Source: Ramlibacter sp. Leaf400 (lineage in GTDB: Bacteria; Pseudomonadota; Gammaproteobacteria; Burkholderiales; Burkholderiaceae_C). From it: a DNA stretch of 64,000 nt. Shown here piece after piece: positions 49,527 through 59,729 of the stretch. Under the pieces are notes generated by a model. The model had not been told where the DNA came from, ran no database searches, and was given only the letters and a program-made list of their open reading frames with translations. The DNA is taken from positions 286,593 to 350,592 of the forward strand of contig NZ_LMQL01000011.1 of NCBI RefSeq assembly GCF_001424545.1. Reading direction: 5' to 3'. Within the stretch, counting starts at the first letter, position 1. Each line of letters starts with the position of its first letter. A program made the position numbers and the translations under genes.

Positions 49527-50273
49527 TCAGCGGCGCCAGTACTCGTAGCACCAGGCGTCGCCGAACCCCGCGCGGCGGTACAGCTCTTGTGCCGCCGCGT
49601 TGTCTTGTTCCACCTGCAGGAAGGCGCGCGCGATGCCACGCCCGACCGCCTCTCGGCCCAGCGCGGCCAGGATGGCGGCCGCGAACCCGCGCCCGCGCCA
49701 CGATACCGCGGTGCGCATGCCGTGCACGCCCCACCAGCCTTCGGCGAAGCAGCCGCAGCCGACGGCGACCACCTCCCCTTGGGCCCGCACGCGCGCGAAG
49801 ACGCTGTGCCGGGAGCGGCGCAGGAAGCCCACCCGGCTCGCCCCGTCCACCGGATCGAAGCCTTCGCCCAGGTAGACGGACGCCCAGTCTTCATCGGGTT
49901 GGGAGGACAGGTCCACCGCGATCCGCGGCGCCTCCCGCGCGGCGGCCTGGGCTTGGCCCACCATCGTGAGCGTCGGCTGCGTTTCGGCGTAGCCCCGCGA
50001 GCGCAGTTCGGCGCGCAGCCCGTCGAAGGCCGCGGACTGCGGCACGCGGAACACCGCGGACAGTCCGTGCTGCGCATAGCGCTGCTCGATCGCAGCCGCC
50101 ACCGCCGGATCGATGCGCTCGTGACGGGTGGGCACCGCGCTGTGGGCCCGCCCGACCGTGCCCTGGTCCAGCGCGAGCAGCCAGCCGTCGAGCGCCTCGA
50201 CCGCCTTCGGCGGCACCGCCGCCAGGGTGGCCTTTTCCAGCGATTCGACGGCTTGCTGATCCATGGTGCCCAT
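49527..50273 (-). CDS. GNAT family N-acetyltransferase
   Basis: 248 residues. The C-terminal GNAT core has VAVGCGCFAEGWWGVHGM (strands 2-4), RGRGFAAAILAALGREA (acetyl-CoA loop, R/Q-x-x-G-x-G/A) and QDNAAAQELYRRAGFGDAWCYEYW as the last helix and strand. The N-terminal 130 residues are a second, degenerate GNAT-like half. The substrate is unknown. The start may be 50273 or an ATG 9 bases later. It is divergent from the FtsX-like permease, with 23 bases between. Confidence 0.85.
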   Translation of the reverse strand: MGTMDQQAVESLEKATLAAVPPKAVEALDGWLLALDQGTVGRAHSAVPTRHERIDPAVAAAIEQRYAQHGLSAVFRVPQSAAFDGLRAELRSRGYAETQPTLTMVGQAQAAAREAPRIAVDLSSQPDEDWASVYLGEGFDPVDGASRVGFLRRSRHSVFARVRAQGEVVAVGCGCFAEGWWGVHGMRTAVSWRGRGFAAAILAALGREAVGRGIARAFLQVEQDNAAAQELYRRAGFGDAWCYEYWRR

Positions 50274-50296
50274 CCTAGCTTCTGCACAATGGCCGG

Positions 50297-52825
50297 ATGC
50301 TCGCCTTGCTGCGCACGTTCTCCTGGCAGGACCTGCGCCACCACCCGTGGCGCAGCCTGTGCGCGGTCGGCGCGGTGATGCTGGGCGTGGCGCTCGCGCT
50401 GGCCGTCCATTTGATCAACGCTTCCGCCCTCAGCGAGTTCTCGGCGGCGGTGCGCGCGGTCAACGGCCAGCCGGACCTGGAACTGCGTGCCGCGCGCGGC
50501 GGCTTCGACGAGGCCCTGTTCGCACGCGTGGCCACCGATGCGCAGGTGGAGCTGGCCAGCCCGGTGCTGGAGCTGGCCACCAACACGGTCAACCTGCAGG
50601 GCCGGCGCGTGCCGCTGCGCGTGGTCGGCCTGGACGCGCTGGCGGCCGCCGCGCTCGCCCCCGCGCTGGTGCCGGTGCCCGGGGCCGACGCCGACCGGCT
50701 CTCGCTGTTCGCGCCCGCGACGGTGTTCCTCAATGCGACGGCGCGCGAGCAGCTGGGCGACCGCCAGGTGCGCCTGCAGGCCGGCCTGCAGCTGCGCGAA
50801 GCCCGCGTGGCCGGCAGCGTGACCGCCGGGGGCGCGCCGCTGGCGGTGATGGACATCGCCGCGGCGCAGGAGCTGTTCGGCCGCGCGGGAGAGCTCTCGC
50901 GCATCGACGTGAAGCTGCGGCCCGGCACCGACCGGCAGGCCTGGCTGGCGAAGATGGCGCTGCCCGCCGACGTGGTGGCGGCCGAGCCGGGCGACGCCAC
51001 CCAGCGCGTGAGCAACCTCTCGCGCGCCTACCGCGTCAACCTGATGGTGCTGGCGCTGGTGGCGCTGTTCACCGGCGCCTTCCTCGTGTTCTCGGTGCTC
51101 GCGCTCAGCGTGGCGCGGCGCGCCCAGCAGTTCGCGCTGCTGGGCGTGCTGGGGCTCGATGCGAAGCAGCGGCAACGGCTGGTGCTGCTCGAATCGGCGG
51201 CGCTGGGAGCCGCGGGCGCGCTGGCGGGCGTCGGCCTGGGGGCGGGGCTCGCCGCGATCGCGCTGCGCCTCCTGGGCGGCGACCTGGGCGGCGGCTACTT
51301 CGAGGGGGTGGCCCCCCGCCTGCAATGGAGCACCCCGGCGGCCGTGGGTTACGGGCTCCTCGGCGTGGTGGCCGCGATGGCGGGCGGCTGGTTCCCGGCG
51401 CGCGACGCGCAGCGGCTGCCGCTGGCGCAATCGCTCAAGGGCCTGCGCGCCGGCTCGGCGGCGCCGCGCCTGAAGTGGCTGGGTCCGGTGCTGCTGGTGG
51501 CCGCGCTGGCGATGGCGCTCCTGCCGCCGGTGTTCGACCTGCCCCTGGCGGCCTACTTCGCCGTCGGCCTGCTGCTGGTGGGCGGGATCGCCTCGCTGCC
51601 GCCGCTGGTGGGCCTGGCCTACGACCGGCTGGCGCCGCTGCTGGCGCACCGCGTGCTGCCGCTGCTGGCGGTGGAACGCGCCCGGCGCGTGCGCGAGACC
51701 GCGGCGGTCGCGGTGAGCGGCGTGGTGGCGGCGCTCAGCCTGGCGGTCGCGCTTACCGTGATGGTGGCGAGCTTCCGCGATTCGGTCACGCGCTGGCTGG
51801 ACGTGGTGCTGCCGGCCGACCTCTACGTGCGCACCGGCTTCAGCGGTTCGACGGCCGACACGGCCTTCCTGGACGAAGCGCTGGTGTCCGCCGCCGGGCG
51901 CCTGCCGGGCGTGGAACGCACCGCCACCCAGCGCGTGCGCTCGCTGCTGCCCGACCCGCAGCGCCCGGCGGTCGCCCTGCTGGCGCGGCCGCTGGGTGAC
52001 GCGGCGCGCGAGCTGCCGCTGGTCGGCGCCCTGTCGACGGTCGCGCCCGGGCGCGTGCCGGTGTACGTGAGCGAAGCGCTGGTCGACCTGCACGGCGCTC
52101 GCCTGGGCGCCGACCTGCCGCTGCTCGATGCCGCGCTCGGCCTGCCGTCCCTGCCCGAAGGCGCCAGCCGCTTCGCCGTGGCCGGCGTCTGGCGCGACTA
52201 CGTGCGCCAGAGCGGCGCCGTGCTGCTGCGGCAGGCGGACTACCAGCGCCTGACCGGCGACCGCCGCGTGAACGACCTGCAGCTCTGGCTGGCGCCGGGC
52301 GCCGATCCCGCCGCCGTGCAGGCGCGCCTGCGCGACCTGGCCGGCGCCGCCGGGCCGCTGCTGGAATTCGCCTCGGCCGCCGAACTGCGCGCCACCTCGC
52401 TGCGCATCTTCGACCGCAGCTTCGCGGTCACCTACTGGCTGCAGGCGGTGGCGATCGGCATCGGCCTGTTCGGTGTCGCCGCCAGCTTCAGCGCGCAGGT
52501 GCTGGCGCGCCGCAAGGAGTTCGGGCTGCTCGCGCACCTGGGACTCACGCGCCGGCAGATCCTCTCCGTGGTGGCCGGCGAAGGCGCCGCCTGGACGCTG
52601 GTGGGCGCGCTCGCCGGCATCGTGCTCGGGCTCGCGGTGGCGGTGGTGCTGGTGCACGTGGTCAACCCGCAGAGCTTCCACTGGACCATGGACCTGCTCG
52701 TGCCCTGGGGGCGCCTGCTGGCGCTGGCCGTGGCCGTGGTGGCCGCTGGCACGCTGACCGCCTGGCTCGCGGGCCGCGCCGCCGCGGGACGCGACGCCGT
52801 GCTGGCCGTGAAGGAGGATTGGTGA
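50297..52825 (+). CDS. FtsX-type ABC transporter permease
   Basis: 842 residues with a duplicated layout: an N-terminal anchor helix (about 18-40), a periplasmic domain, three helices (about 250-350), further helices in the middle, a second periplasmic part, and three C-terminal helices (about 710-830). This is the MacB/LolC/AttFG type of exporter subunit. A CACAAT box ends 6 bases before the ATG, so the transcript may be leaderless. It overlaps the AttH-like gene by one base. The ATPase partner is probably the protein at 47216. Confidence 0.92.
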   Translation: MLALLRTFSWQDLRHHPWRSLCAVGAVMLGVALALAVHLINASALSEFSAAVRAVNGQPDLELRAARGGFDEALFARVATDAQVELASPVLELATNTVNLQGRRVPLRVVGLDALAAAALAPALVPVPGADADRLSLFAPATVFLNATAREQLGDRQVRLQAGLQLREARVAGSVTAGGAPLAVMDIAAAQELFGRAGELSRIDVKLRPGTDRQAWLAKMALPADVVAAEPGDATQRVSNLSRAYRVNLMVLALVALFTGAFLVFSVLALSVARRAQQFALLGVLGLDAKQRQRLVLLESAALGAAGALAGVGLGAGLAAIALRLLGGDLGGGYFEGVAPRLQWSTPAAVGYGLLGVVAAMAGGWFPARDAQRLPLAQSLKGLRAGSAAPRLKWLGPVLLVAALAMALLPPVFDLPLAAYFAVGLLLVGGIASLPPLVGLAYDRLAPLLAHRVLPLLAVERARRVRETAAVAVSGVVAALSLAVALTVMVASFRDSVTRWLDVVLPADLYVRTGFSGSTADTAFLDEALVSAAGRLPGVERTATQRVRSLLPDPQRPAVALLARPLGDAARELPLVGALSTVAPGRVPVYVSEALVDLHGARLGADLPLLDAALGLPSLPEGASRFAVAGVWRDYVRQSGAVLLRQADYQRLTGDRRVNDLQLWLAPGADPAAVQARLRDLAGAAGPLLEFASAAELRATSLRIFDRSFAVTYWLQAVAIGIGLFGVAASFSAQVLARRKEFGLLAHLGLTRRQILSVVAGEGAAWTLVGALAGIVLGLAVAVVLVHVVNPQSFHWTMDLLVPWGRLLALAVAVVAAGTLTAWLAGRAAAGRDAVLAVKEDW

Positions 52826-53874
52826 TGCACCGGCGCGCCCTGCTCTACGCCCTGCCCCTGCTCGGCCTGCCGGCGGCCCACGCCCTGGCGCCGCGCAGGC
52901 TGCAGTTCCCGCGCGACCACGGCGCCCATCCCGACCTGCGCACCGAGTGGTGGTACATCACCGGCACCGCCGCGGGCGAGGGGCGCGAGTTCGGCTTCCA
53001 GCTCACCTTCTTCCGCTCGCGCGTGGACGCCACCCAGGACATGTCCTCGAAGTTCGCCGCCCGGCAGCTCGTGTTCGCGCATGCCGCGGTGACCGACGTG
53101 CAGGGCCGGCGCCTGCTGCACGACCAGCGCATCGCGCGCCAGGGCTTCGGCGTGGCGCAGGCGGAGCCCGGCGACACGCGGGTGCGGCTGCGCGACTGGC
53201 AGCTGGAACGCCAGGCCGATGGCGTGTACCTGGCCCAGCTCCCGACGCAGGAGTTCGCCCTGGACCTGCGCTTCTCGCCCACCCAGCCGCCCCTGCTGCA
53301 GGGCGCGCAGGGCCTGTCGCGCAAGGGGCCGGATCCGAAGCAGGCCAGCTACTACTACAGCATCCCGCAGCTGGCGGCCGCGGGCTCGATCCGGCTGCAG
53401 GGCCGCCGCTTCGAGGTGCAGGGCAAGGCCTGGCTGGACCACGAATGGAGCGAGGCGCTGATGCACCCCGAAGCCGTGGGCTGGGACTGGATCGGCATGA
53501 ACCTGGACGACGGAAGCGCGCTCACCGCCTTCCAGCTGCGGCGCAAGGACGGCACGGCGCTGTGGGACGGCGGCTCCTTCCGCGCGGCCAGCGGCAGCAC
53601 CTACATCGCTTCGCGCGGCGAGACGCGCTTCAAGGCGCAGCGGCGCTGGACCAGCCCGCTGTCGGGCGCCACCTATCCGGTCGAGTGGATGGTGCAGACG
53701 CCGGCCGACTTCTACACGGTGCGGGCCGTGATCGACGCGCAGGAACTGGACAGCCGGCAGTCGACGGGGAGCGTGTACTGGGAAGGGTTGTCGGACCTGC
53801 TGGACAGCAATGGGCGGCGCGTGGGGCGCGGGTACCTGGAGATGACGGGGTACGCGCAGCGGCTCAGGCTGTAG
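52825..53874 (+). CDS. AttH/CrtC-like lipocalin-domain protein
   Basis: 349 residues. A signal peptide (about 1-22, RRALLYALPLLGLPAAHALA) precedes the AttH/CrtC fold: LRTEWWYITG near the start, FGFQLTFFRSR, and WLDHEWSEALMHP with the conserved His-Glu segment. These proteins lie next to AttEFG-type ABC genes and are thought to act in the periplasm; the carotenoid-hydratase annotation often given is not supported by context. AAGGAGG precedes the ATG, and the ATG overlaps the permease stop (TGATG). Confidence 0.92.
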   Translation: MHRRALLYALPLLGLPAAHALAPRRLQFPRDHGAHPDLRTEWWYITGTAAGEGREFGFQLTFFRSRVDATQDMSSKFAARQLVFAHAAVTDVQGRRLLHDQRIARQGFGVAQAEPGDTRVRLRDWQLERQADGVYLAQLPTQEFALDLRFSPTQPPLLQGAQGLSRKGPDPKQASYYYSIPQLAAAGSIRLQGRRFEVQGKAWLDHEWSEALMHPEAVGWDWIGMNLDDGSALTAFQLRRKDGTALWDGGSFRAASGSTYIASRGETRFKAQRRWTSPLSGATYPVEWMVQTPADFYTVRAVIDAQELDSRQSTGSVYWEGLSDLLDSNGRRVGRGYLEMTGYAQRLRL

Positions 53875-53882
53875 CTGGAAGC

Positions 53883-53971
53883 CGTCATTCCCGCGAAGGC
53901 GGGAAGCCAGTGCGCCCGCCTTCAGCGGACTGCCGCAAGCCCTGGATCCCCGCCTGCGCGGGGATGACGGA
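53883..53971. repeat. Interspersed palindromic repeat, copy 8
   Basis: A forward CGTCATTCCCGCGAAGGCGGGAAGCC unit and an inverted GGATCCCCGCCTGCGCGGGGATGACGG unit. The centre contains a TTCAGCGGACTGCCG segment related to the centre of copy 6. It fills the space between two convergent genes. Confidence 0.9.
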
Positions 53972-53976
53972 GAGTG

Positions 53977-54531
53977 TCAATCGCTGCGAGCCAGCAGCGT
54001 CTCGCGCAGCGCCTGCCCCTTGTCGGGATCGAAGCGCCCCTGCGCCCGTGCCAGCACATTGCCCTTGCGATCGATCACCAGCACCGAAGCGTGGTCGGCG
54101 CTGTCCAGGCCGGTGGCGCGAACGAAGGCGTCGCGGTTGGTGAACACCGGGACCATGCGGGTGCGATCGTCCTCGCCCTGGTGCTTGTCCAGGAGACGCT
54201 GCACGATGCCGCGCCGCGCCTTCTCGTCACCAGGGTCGTTCAACACCGGGAGCTTCAACCAGGCGATCGACTTGTCGCGGTGGAGTTCCAGCCCCTCGAT
54301 CCAGCTGTGGGCCTCCTCGCGCTGCTGGTGGCCGTTGAACACCACCAGGGCCAGCGTGCGGCCCGAGGGCAATTCCTGCGGCAATTGCAGCGGCGTGCGG
54401 TCCAGGCGCTCCGCCAGGATGCTCGGGATCTTGCCCAGCACCCAGTCTTCGTGCGGTGCAGCCACCGCGAGTCCCATGGCCGCGCCGGCAGCGGCCACCC
54501 ATCCCAGCACCGGCGTGAAGATCGGCGACAT
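53977..54531 (-). CDS. Unknown protein, possible thioredoxin-like fold without CXXC
   Basis: 184 residues from the ATG at 54531 (MSPIFTPVLGWVAAAG), which has GGGAGG upstream. The N-terminal helix may be a signal or anchor. The layout LPSGRTLALVVFNGHQQ..., then MVPVFTNRDAFVRATGL and HASVLVIDRKGNVLARAQGRFD resembles thioredoxin-fold proteins such as the ATP10 or YtfJ type, but no CXXC is present. This is a fold guess; the function is unknown. It is convergent with AttH and divergent from the ABC exporter. Confidence 0.7.
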   Translation of the reverse strand: MSPIFTPVLGWVAAAGAAMGLAVAAPHEDWVLGKIPSILAERLDRTPLQLPQELPSGRTLALVVFNGHQQREEAHSWIEGLELHRDKSIAWLKLPVLNDPGDEKARRGIVQRLLDKHQGEDDRTRMVPVFTNRDAFVRATGLDSADHASVLVIDRKGNVLARAQGRFDPDKGQALRETLLARSD

Positions 54532-54656
54532 GTCAACCTCCCCTCGAGAGATCTGCAGTGTTCCATCCTCATGCATCGGCATCACGTCGATTTTGTAAAG
54601 AGCTGCGTTCCGATTAACGGCTGGGTACGAAGCTGAGCCTTCCTACACTTGCCGTC

Positions 54657-56429
<1,773 letters not shown>

Positions 56430-56506
56430 CCCTGGCCGGGCCGCTGGTTGCGCGGCCGGCAAGCGCAACCTATAGTCAGCCGCGCCATTTGTAACGGAGC
56501 TTCACC

Positions 56507-56827
56507 ATGCACCTGCGCAGGCTGATCGCCGCCGCAACCACTGCCGCCGCCGCGGCGTCCGCCCTTCCCGTCCTGGCCCAGGACGCGCAGACGCTGCAGG
56601 TCGCCGGCCTGGCCGCCACCTGCGCCAACTGCCACGGCACGCAGGGCAAGGGGGTCGGCAACGCGCTGCCTTCGCTGGCGGGGATGAACAAGGACGCGAT
56701 GCTGGAGCAGCTCAAGGCTTTCCGCTCCGGTGCACGGCCCGCGACCATCATGCACCAGCTCACCAAGGGCTACAGCGACGCCCAGCTGGAGCAGATCGCC
56801 ACCTACTTCTCGCGCCAACCCCGCTAA
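56507..56827 (+). CDS. Cytochrome c subunit of flavocytochrome c (FccA-like)
   Basis: 106 residues. A signal peptide (about 1-24, ending VLAQ) precedes a class I cytochrome with one haem site, CANCH at 39-43; a Met near residue 82 (TIMHQL) may be the sixth ligand. It is the size of a mono-haem FccA/SoxE subunit that takes electrons from the flavoprotein. It lies 10 bases upstream of the flavoprotein gene. ACGGAGC before the ATG is a good ribosome site and TATAGT (56471-56476) a possible -10. Confidence 0.9.
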   Translation: MHLRRLIAAATTAAAAASALPVLAQDAQTLQVAGLAATCANCHGTQGKGVGNALPSLAGMNKDAMLEQLKAFRSGARPATIMHQLTKGYSDAQLEQIATYFSRQPR

Positions 56828-56837
56828 GGAGCACCGC

Positions 56838-58112
56838 ATGCGTCGTCGCACACTTCTGAAGTTTTCGGGCGCTGCCGCGGGTGCCGCGGCCCTGGCGGGT
56901 TGCGCGGGCGTCGGCGGGTCGCGCCCGCGCGTGGTCGTCGTCGGCGGCGGTTACGGGGGCGCCACCGCGGCCAAGTACGTGCGCTTGTTCTCCGGCCAGA
57001 AGGTCGATGTCACGCTCGTCGAGCCGCAGGCCGCGCTGATCTCCTGCCCGATGTCCAACCTGGTGCTGGGCGGCAGCGCGACCCTGCAGCAGATGAGCAC
57101 GCCGCTCTCGGGCCTGGCCAGCCGCCACGGCGTGACGCTGGTGCAGGACAGCGTGCGCGCCATCGACACCGCGGGCAAGACGGTCACGCTCGCGGGCGGC
57201 CAGCAGATCCACTGGGACAAGCTGGTGGTCTCGCCCGGCGTCGACCTGCGGCTGGACCAGGTGGAGGGCCTGGCGGCCGCGCAGGCGTCGGGCGCCGTGC
57301 TGCAGGCCTGGAAGGCCGGGCCCGAGACCCTGGCGTTGCGGCGCCAGCTGGAGGCGGTGCCCGATGGCGGCGTCTATGCGATCGCCATCCCCGAGCAGCC
57401 CTACCGCTGCCCGCCCGGCCCGTACGAGCGCGCCTGCCAGGTGGCCTTCTATTTCAAGAACGCCAAGCCGCGCAGCAAGGTGCTGGTGCTGGACGCCAAC
57501 CCCGACGTCACGTCCAAGGGCGCGCTCTTCAGGAAGGTCTGGGCCGAGCAGTACGGCGGGATCGTCGAATACCGCGCCAGCCACAAGGCGCTGGGCGTGG
57601 ACGTGGCCAGCAAGCGCATCCGTTTCGACCTGCAGGACGACGTGCGCGCGGACGTGATGAACGTGCTGCCGCCGATGCGCGCCGGCCTGATCGCGGTGCA
57701 GTCGGGGCTGGCCAACCAGGCGTCCAACCGCTGGTGCGGCGTGGACTACCTGACGTTCGAGTCCACCGCGGCCAGGGACGTGCACGTGGTCGGCGACTCC
57801 ATCCTCGCCGCCTCCGGCATGCCCAAGAGCGCCCACATGGCCAACAACCACGCCAAGGTGGCGGCGGCGGCCATCGTGGCGCGCCTGATGGGCTGGGAGG
57901 TGCCGGCCGCGCCCATGCTCACCAACACCTGCTACAGCTTCGTCGACGACAAGCGCGTGATGCACGTGGCCAGCGTGCACGAGTACGCGCCGGCGGAAAA
58001 GACCTGGCGCGTGGTGCAGGGCTCGGGCGGCCTGTCGCCGGGGGCGACGGAGCTGGAGGGCGTCTACGCGTGGAACTGGGCGCGGAACATCTGGGCGGAC
58101 GCGCTGGCGTAA
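56838..58112 (+). CDS. Flavoprotein subunit of sulfide dehydrogenase (FccB-like)
   Basis: 424 residues. RRRTLLKFSGAAAGAAALAGC is a Tat-like signal with a possible lipobox. VVVVGGGYGGATAAKYVR is the FAD site. PYRCPPGPYERA (Cys191) and RWCGVDYLTFES (Cys300) place the two cysteines of the redox disulfide seen in flavocytochrome c, and the FCSD C-terminal domain follows. It would oxidise sulfide or a related reduced-sulfur compound in the periplasm and pass electrons to the cytochrome. It is the last gene of the pair. Confidence 0.92.
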   Translation: MRRRTLLKFSGAAAGAAALAGCAGVGGSRPRVVVVGGGYGGATAAKYVRLFSGQKVDVTLVEPQAALISCPMSNLVLGGSATLQQMSTPLSGLASRHGVTLVQDSVRAIDTAGKTVTLAGGQQIHWDKLVVSPGVDLRLDQVEGLAAAQASGAVLQAWKAGPETLALRRQLEAVPDGGVYAIAIPEQPYRCPPGPYERACQVAFYFKNAKPRSKVLVLDANPDVTSKGALFRKVWAEQYGGIVEYRASHKALGVDVASKRIRFDLQDDVRADVMNVLPPMRAGLIAVQSGLANQASNRWCGVDYLTFESTAARDVHVVGDSILAASGMPKSAHMANNHAKVAAAAIVARLMGWEVPAAPMLTNTCYSFVDDKRVMHVASVHEYAPAEKTWRVVQGSGGLSPGATELEGVYAWNWARNIWADALA

Positions 58113-58114
58113 TT

Positions 58115-58297
58115 CCGTCATTCCCGCGATGGGGGGAATCCAGGGTGCAGAACAGAACACAGAGGCACAGAGGCACAGAGGCATTCAGAGACTTCCGAAT
58201 GGAATGCCTCCTCTTCCCTCAGTGCCTCTGTGCCTGCGTGTTCTGTTTTTCGATGTCCGAGGCAAGCACTGGGTCCCCGCCGTCGCGAGGACGACGG
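58115..58297. repeat. Interspersed palindromic repeat, copy 9, split by another element
   Basis: A left CCGTCATTCCCGCGATGGGGGGAATCC unit and a decayed right unit (GGGTCCCCGCCGTCGCGAGGACGACGG) are as in other copies, but the centre holds the long inverted repeat at 58151-58247. It lies between the convergent fccB and DUF1178 genes. Confidence 0.8.
58151..58247. repeat. Long inverted repeat with CAGAGGCA units
   Basis: The left arm AACAGAACACAGAGGCACAG (with further AGGCACAG units) matches the right arm, which ends GCCTCTGTGCCTGCGTGTTCTGTT. The arms are roughly 36 and 46 bases, not perfectly matched. A T-run (TTTTT) follows the right arm. It resembles small non-coding hairpin elements found in many proteobacterial genomes and is nested in copy 9. 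Confidence 0.75.
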
Positions 58298-58741
58298 TTA
58301 TTGCACCGGCCCCTTGAGCGCCTTCGGGATCGGCAGCGGCAGCACGCCGATGCCCTCGTCCAGGAGCGCCTCGGTTTCCTCGCGCGAGGCCTGGCCGCGG
58401 ATGCCGCGGTCCTCGGTCTCGCCGTAGTGGATGCGGCGGGCCTCTTCGGCGAAGCGCCCGCCGACGTCCTCGGTGTGGGCCATCACGTGGCGCACCATCT
58501 TCAGCCAGGCCGCCTGCAGCGACGCGTCGGGCATGGCCGCCACCTCCTGCTTGGGCGCCGTCGCGGGCTGCGCGGCGCCCAGGTTCAGCCGCGGCGCGCT
58601 GGGCAGCTTGGCAACACCCGTGTCGCCGCAGAAGGGGCACTCGACCAGGCCGCGCTCCAGCTGGCTCTGGAAGTCTTCTTCCGAGCCGAACCAGCCTTCG
58701 AAGGCATGGTGGTGGACGCACTGCAGGTTCAGGACCTTCAT
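58298..58741 (-). CDS. DUF1178 family protein
   Basis: 147 residues of the DUF1178 family. MKVLNLQCVHHHAFEGWFGS (Cys and His) and VECPFCGD (CxxC) are probably a zinc site. The conserved centre VRHVMAHTEDVGGRFAEEARRIHYGE follows. The function is unknown. It lies 7 bases upstream of the NUDIX gene stop on the same strand, as the last gene of a leftward run that begins in nuo. Confidence 0.92.
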   Translation of the reverse strand: MKVLNLQCVHHHAFEGWFGSEEDFQSQLERGLVECPFCGDTGVAKLPSAPRLNLGAAQPATAPKQEVAAMPDASLQAAWLKMVRHVMAHTEDVGGRFAEEARRIHYGETEDRGIRGQASREETEALLDEGIGVLPLPIPKALKGPVQ

Positions 58742-58748
58742 GGCTGAA

Positions 58749-59327
58749 TTATGAGCGCCAGTCCAATGCCCAGGAACCGGAGAGGACGTTCTGCAGCCAC
58801 AGCGCGCCGATGAGCGTCTTGGCGTCCGTCACCTCGCCGGCGCGGCACCAATCCTGAAGCTGCTGCGGCGTGGCGGCGATGACGTCCAGGAACTCGCCGT
58901 CGTCGAGCCGGCGCTCGCCCAGCGTCAGCCCGCGCGCGAACCAGATGTCGATGAACTCGGTGGAGTACGAGATGACGGGATGCAGCTCGCCCGCATGCGC
59001 CCACTCGCGCGCCGAGTAGCCGGTCTCCTCCAGCAGCTCGCGGCGCGCGCAGGCCAGGCGGTCCTCGCCCGGGTCCAGCTTGCCGGCCGGGAACTCGGTC
59101 ATCACGCGGCCCACCGGGTGGCGGTACTGGCGCTCCAGCACCACGCGGCCGTCGTCCAGCAGCGGCACCACCATCACCGCGCCGGGATGGAGGATGTACT
59201 CGCGGGTGGTGCGCCCGCCGTCCGGCAGTTCCACGTGGTCGCGCACCGCCTGCAGGAAGTGGCCCTGGAACAGCGGCTCGGTCGAGACCGTGCGCTCGCG
59301 CAGGTGGCCGTCCTTGCCGTCAGCCAC
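58749..59327 (-). CDS. NUDIX hydrolase (ADP-ribose pyrophosphatase-like)
   Basis: 192 residues from GTG at 59327. The NUDIX box GKLDPGEDRLACARRELLEETGY (G-x5-E-x7-REUxEExGU) is complete near residues 81-103. HPGAVMVVPLLDDGRVVLERQYRHPVG before it is typical for ADP-ribose/ADP-sugar pyrophosphatases. It probably removes ADP-ribose or a similar nucleotide. It overlaps the DUF2818 stop by 8 bases. Confidence 0.93.
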   Translation of the reverse strand: MADGKDGHLRERTVSTEPLFQGHFLQAVRDHVELPDGGRTTREYILHPGAVMVVPLLDDGRVVLERQYRHPVGRVMTEFPAGKLDPGEDRLACARRELLEETGYSAREWAHAGELHPVISYSTEFIDIWFARGLTLGERRLDDGEFLDVIAATPQQLQDWCRAGEVTDAKTLIGALWLQNVLSGSWALDWRS

Positions 59328-59628
59328 GCCGGTGCTTCCTCAGGTAGCGCCAGACGAAGCCGGGGAAGGCGAAGGTGAGGAACAGCGCGCCGGTGATGGC
59401 GTAGAACTCCCAGCGCTGCGGCGCGATCTGGCCGGCGCGCTGCTCGAGCGCCAGGCCGATGCCGCCAACGATGAAGTACCAGGCCACGAGTTCGGCCAGC
59501 CGCACCGCGATGGACTTGGAGGCCTTCAGCGGCCACACCGCCAGCAGGTGCCGGTCGAGCAGGAAAGGCAGGTTGGCCGCGACGAAGGCAGCCGCGATCA
59601 CCAGCCAGATGGAGGCCGTCTGCGACAC
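59320..59628 (-). CDS. DUF2818 family membrane protein
   Basis: 102 residues from a GTG at 59628. Three hydrophobic helices lie near residues 7-24, 47-64 and 74-94, with the characteristic NLPFLLDR near residue 19. DUF2818 genes commonly follow nuoN in Burkholderiales, as here. The function is unknown; a link to complex I is suggested only by position. It overlaps the NUDIX gene start. Confidence 0.9.
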   Translation of the reverse strand: MSQTASIWLVIAAAFVAANLPFLLDRHLLAVWPLKASKSIAVRLAELVAWYFIVGGIGLALEQRAGQIAPQRWEFYAITGALFLTFAFPGFVWRYLRKHRRG

Positions 59629-59654
59629 GAAGAAGGCGCGTCAGGCCGCCGCCG

Positions 59655-59690
59655 GGCCGCCCCAAGGCGGCCTGGGCCCCCTCGGGGGGC
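59655..59690. repeat. Double-hairpin intergenic repeat
   Basis: GGCCGCC/GGCGGCC (59655-59672) and GCCCCC/GGGGGC (59676-59690) form two adjacent stems after nuoN. The same GGCCGCCCCAAGGCGGCC layout is a well-known kind of intergenic repeat in Comamonadaceae. It might attenuate read-through to DUF2818. Confidence 0.7.
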
Positions 59691-59729
59691 AGCGACGACA
59701 CGAAGTGCGGAGCGTGGGGGCCATGATTC

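Noticed and set aside
48989..52681. A minus-strand open frame of more than 1200 codons opposite the hemerythrin and permease genes
   Set aside because: It is His/Gln/Arg/Ala-rich without any fold pattern and lies antisense to clear genes; such long frames are expected opposite G+C-rich coding DNA. The same holds for long frames opposite dnaE2, gluQ, the FG-GAP gene and others.
52819..52824. TTG start for the AttH-like gene
   Set aside because: The ATG at 52825 has an AAGGAGG site at the proper distance, while the TTG would overlap that site.
58151..58250. Simple rho-independent terminator for the sulfide dehydrogenase genes
   Set aside because: The arms are very long and imperfect and belong to a dispersed element; the T-run may allow some termination, but that is not the best description.
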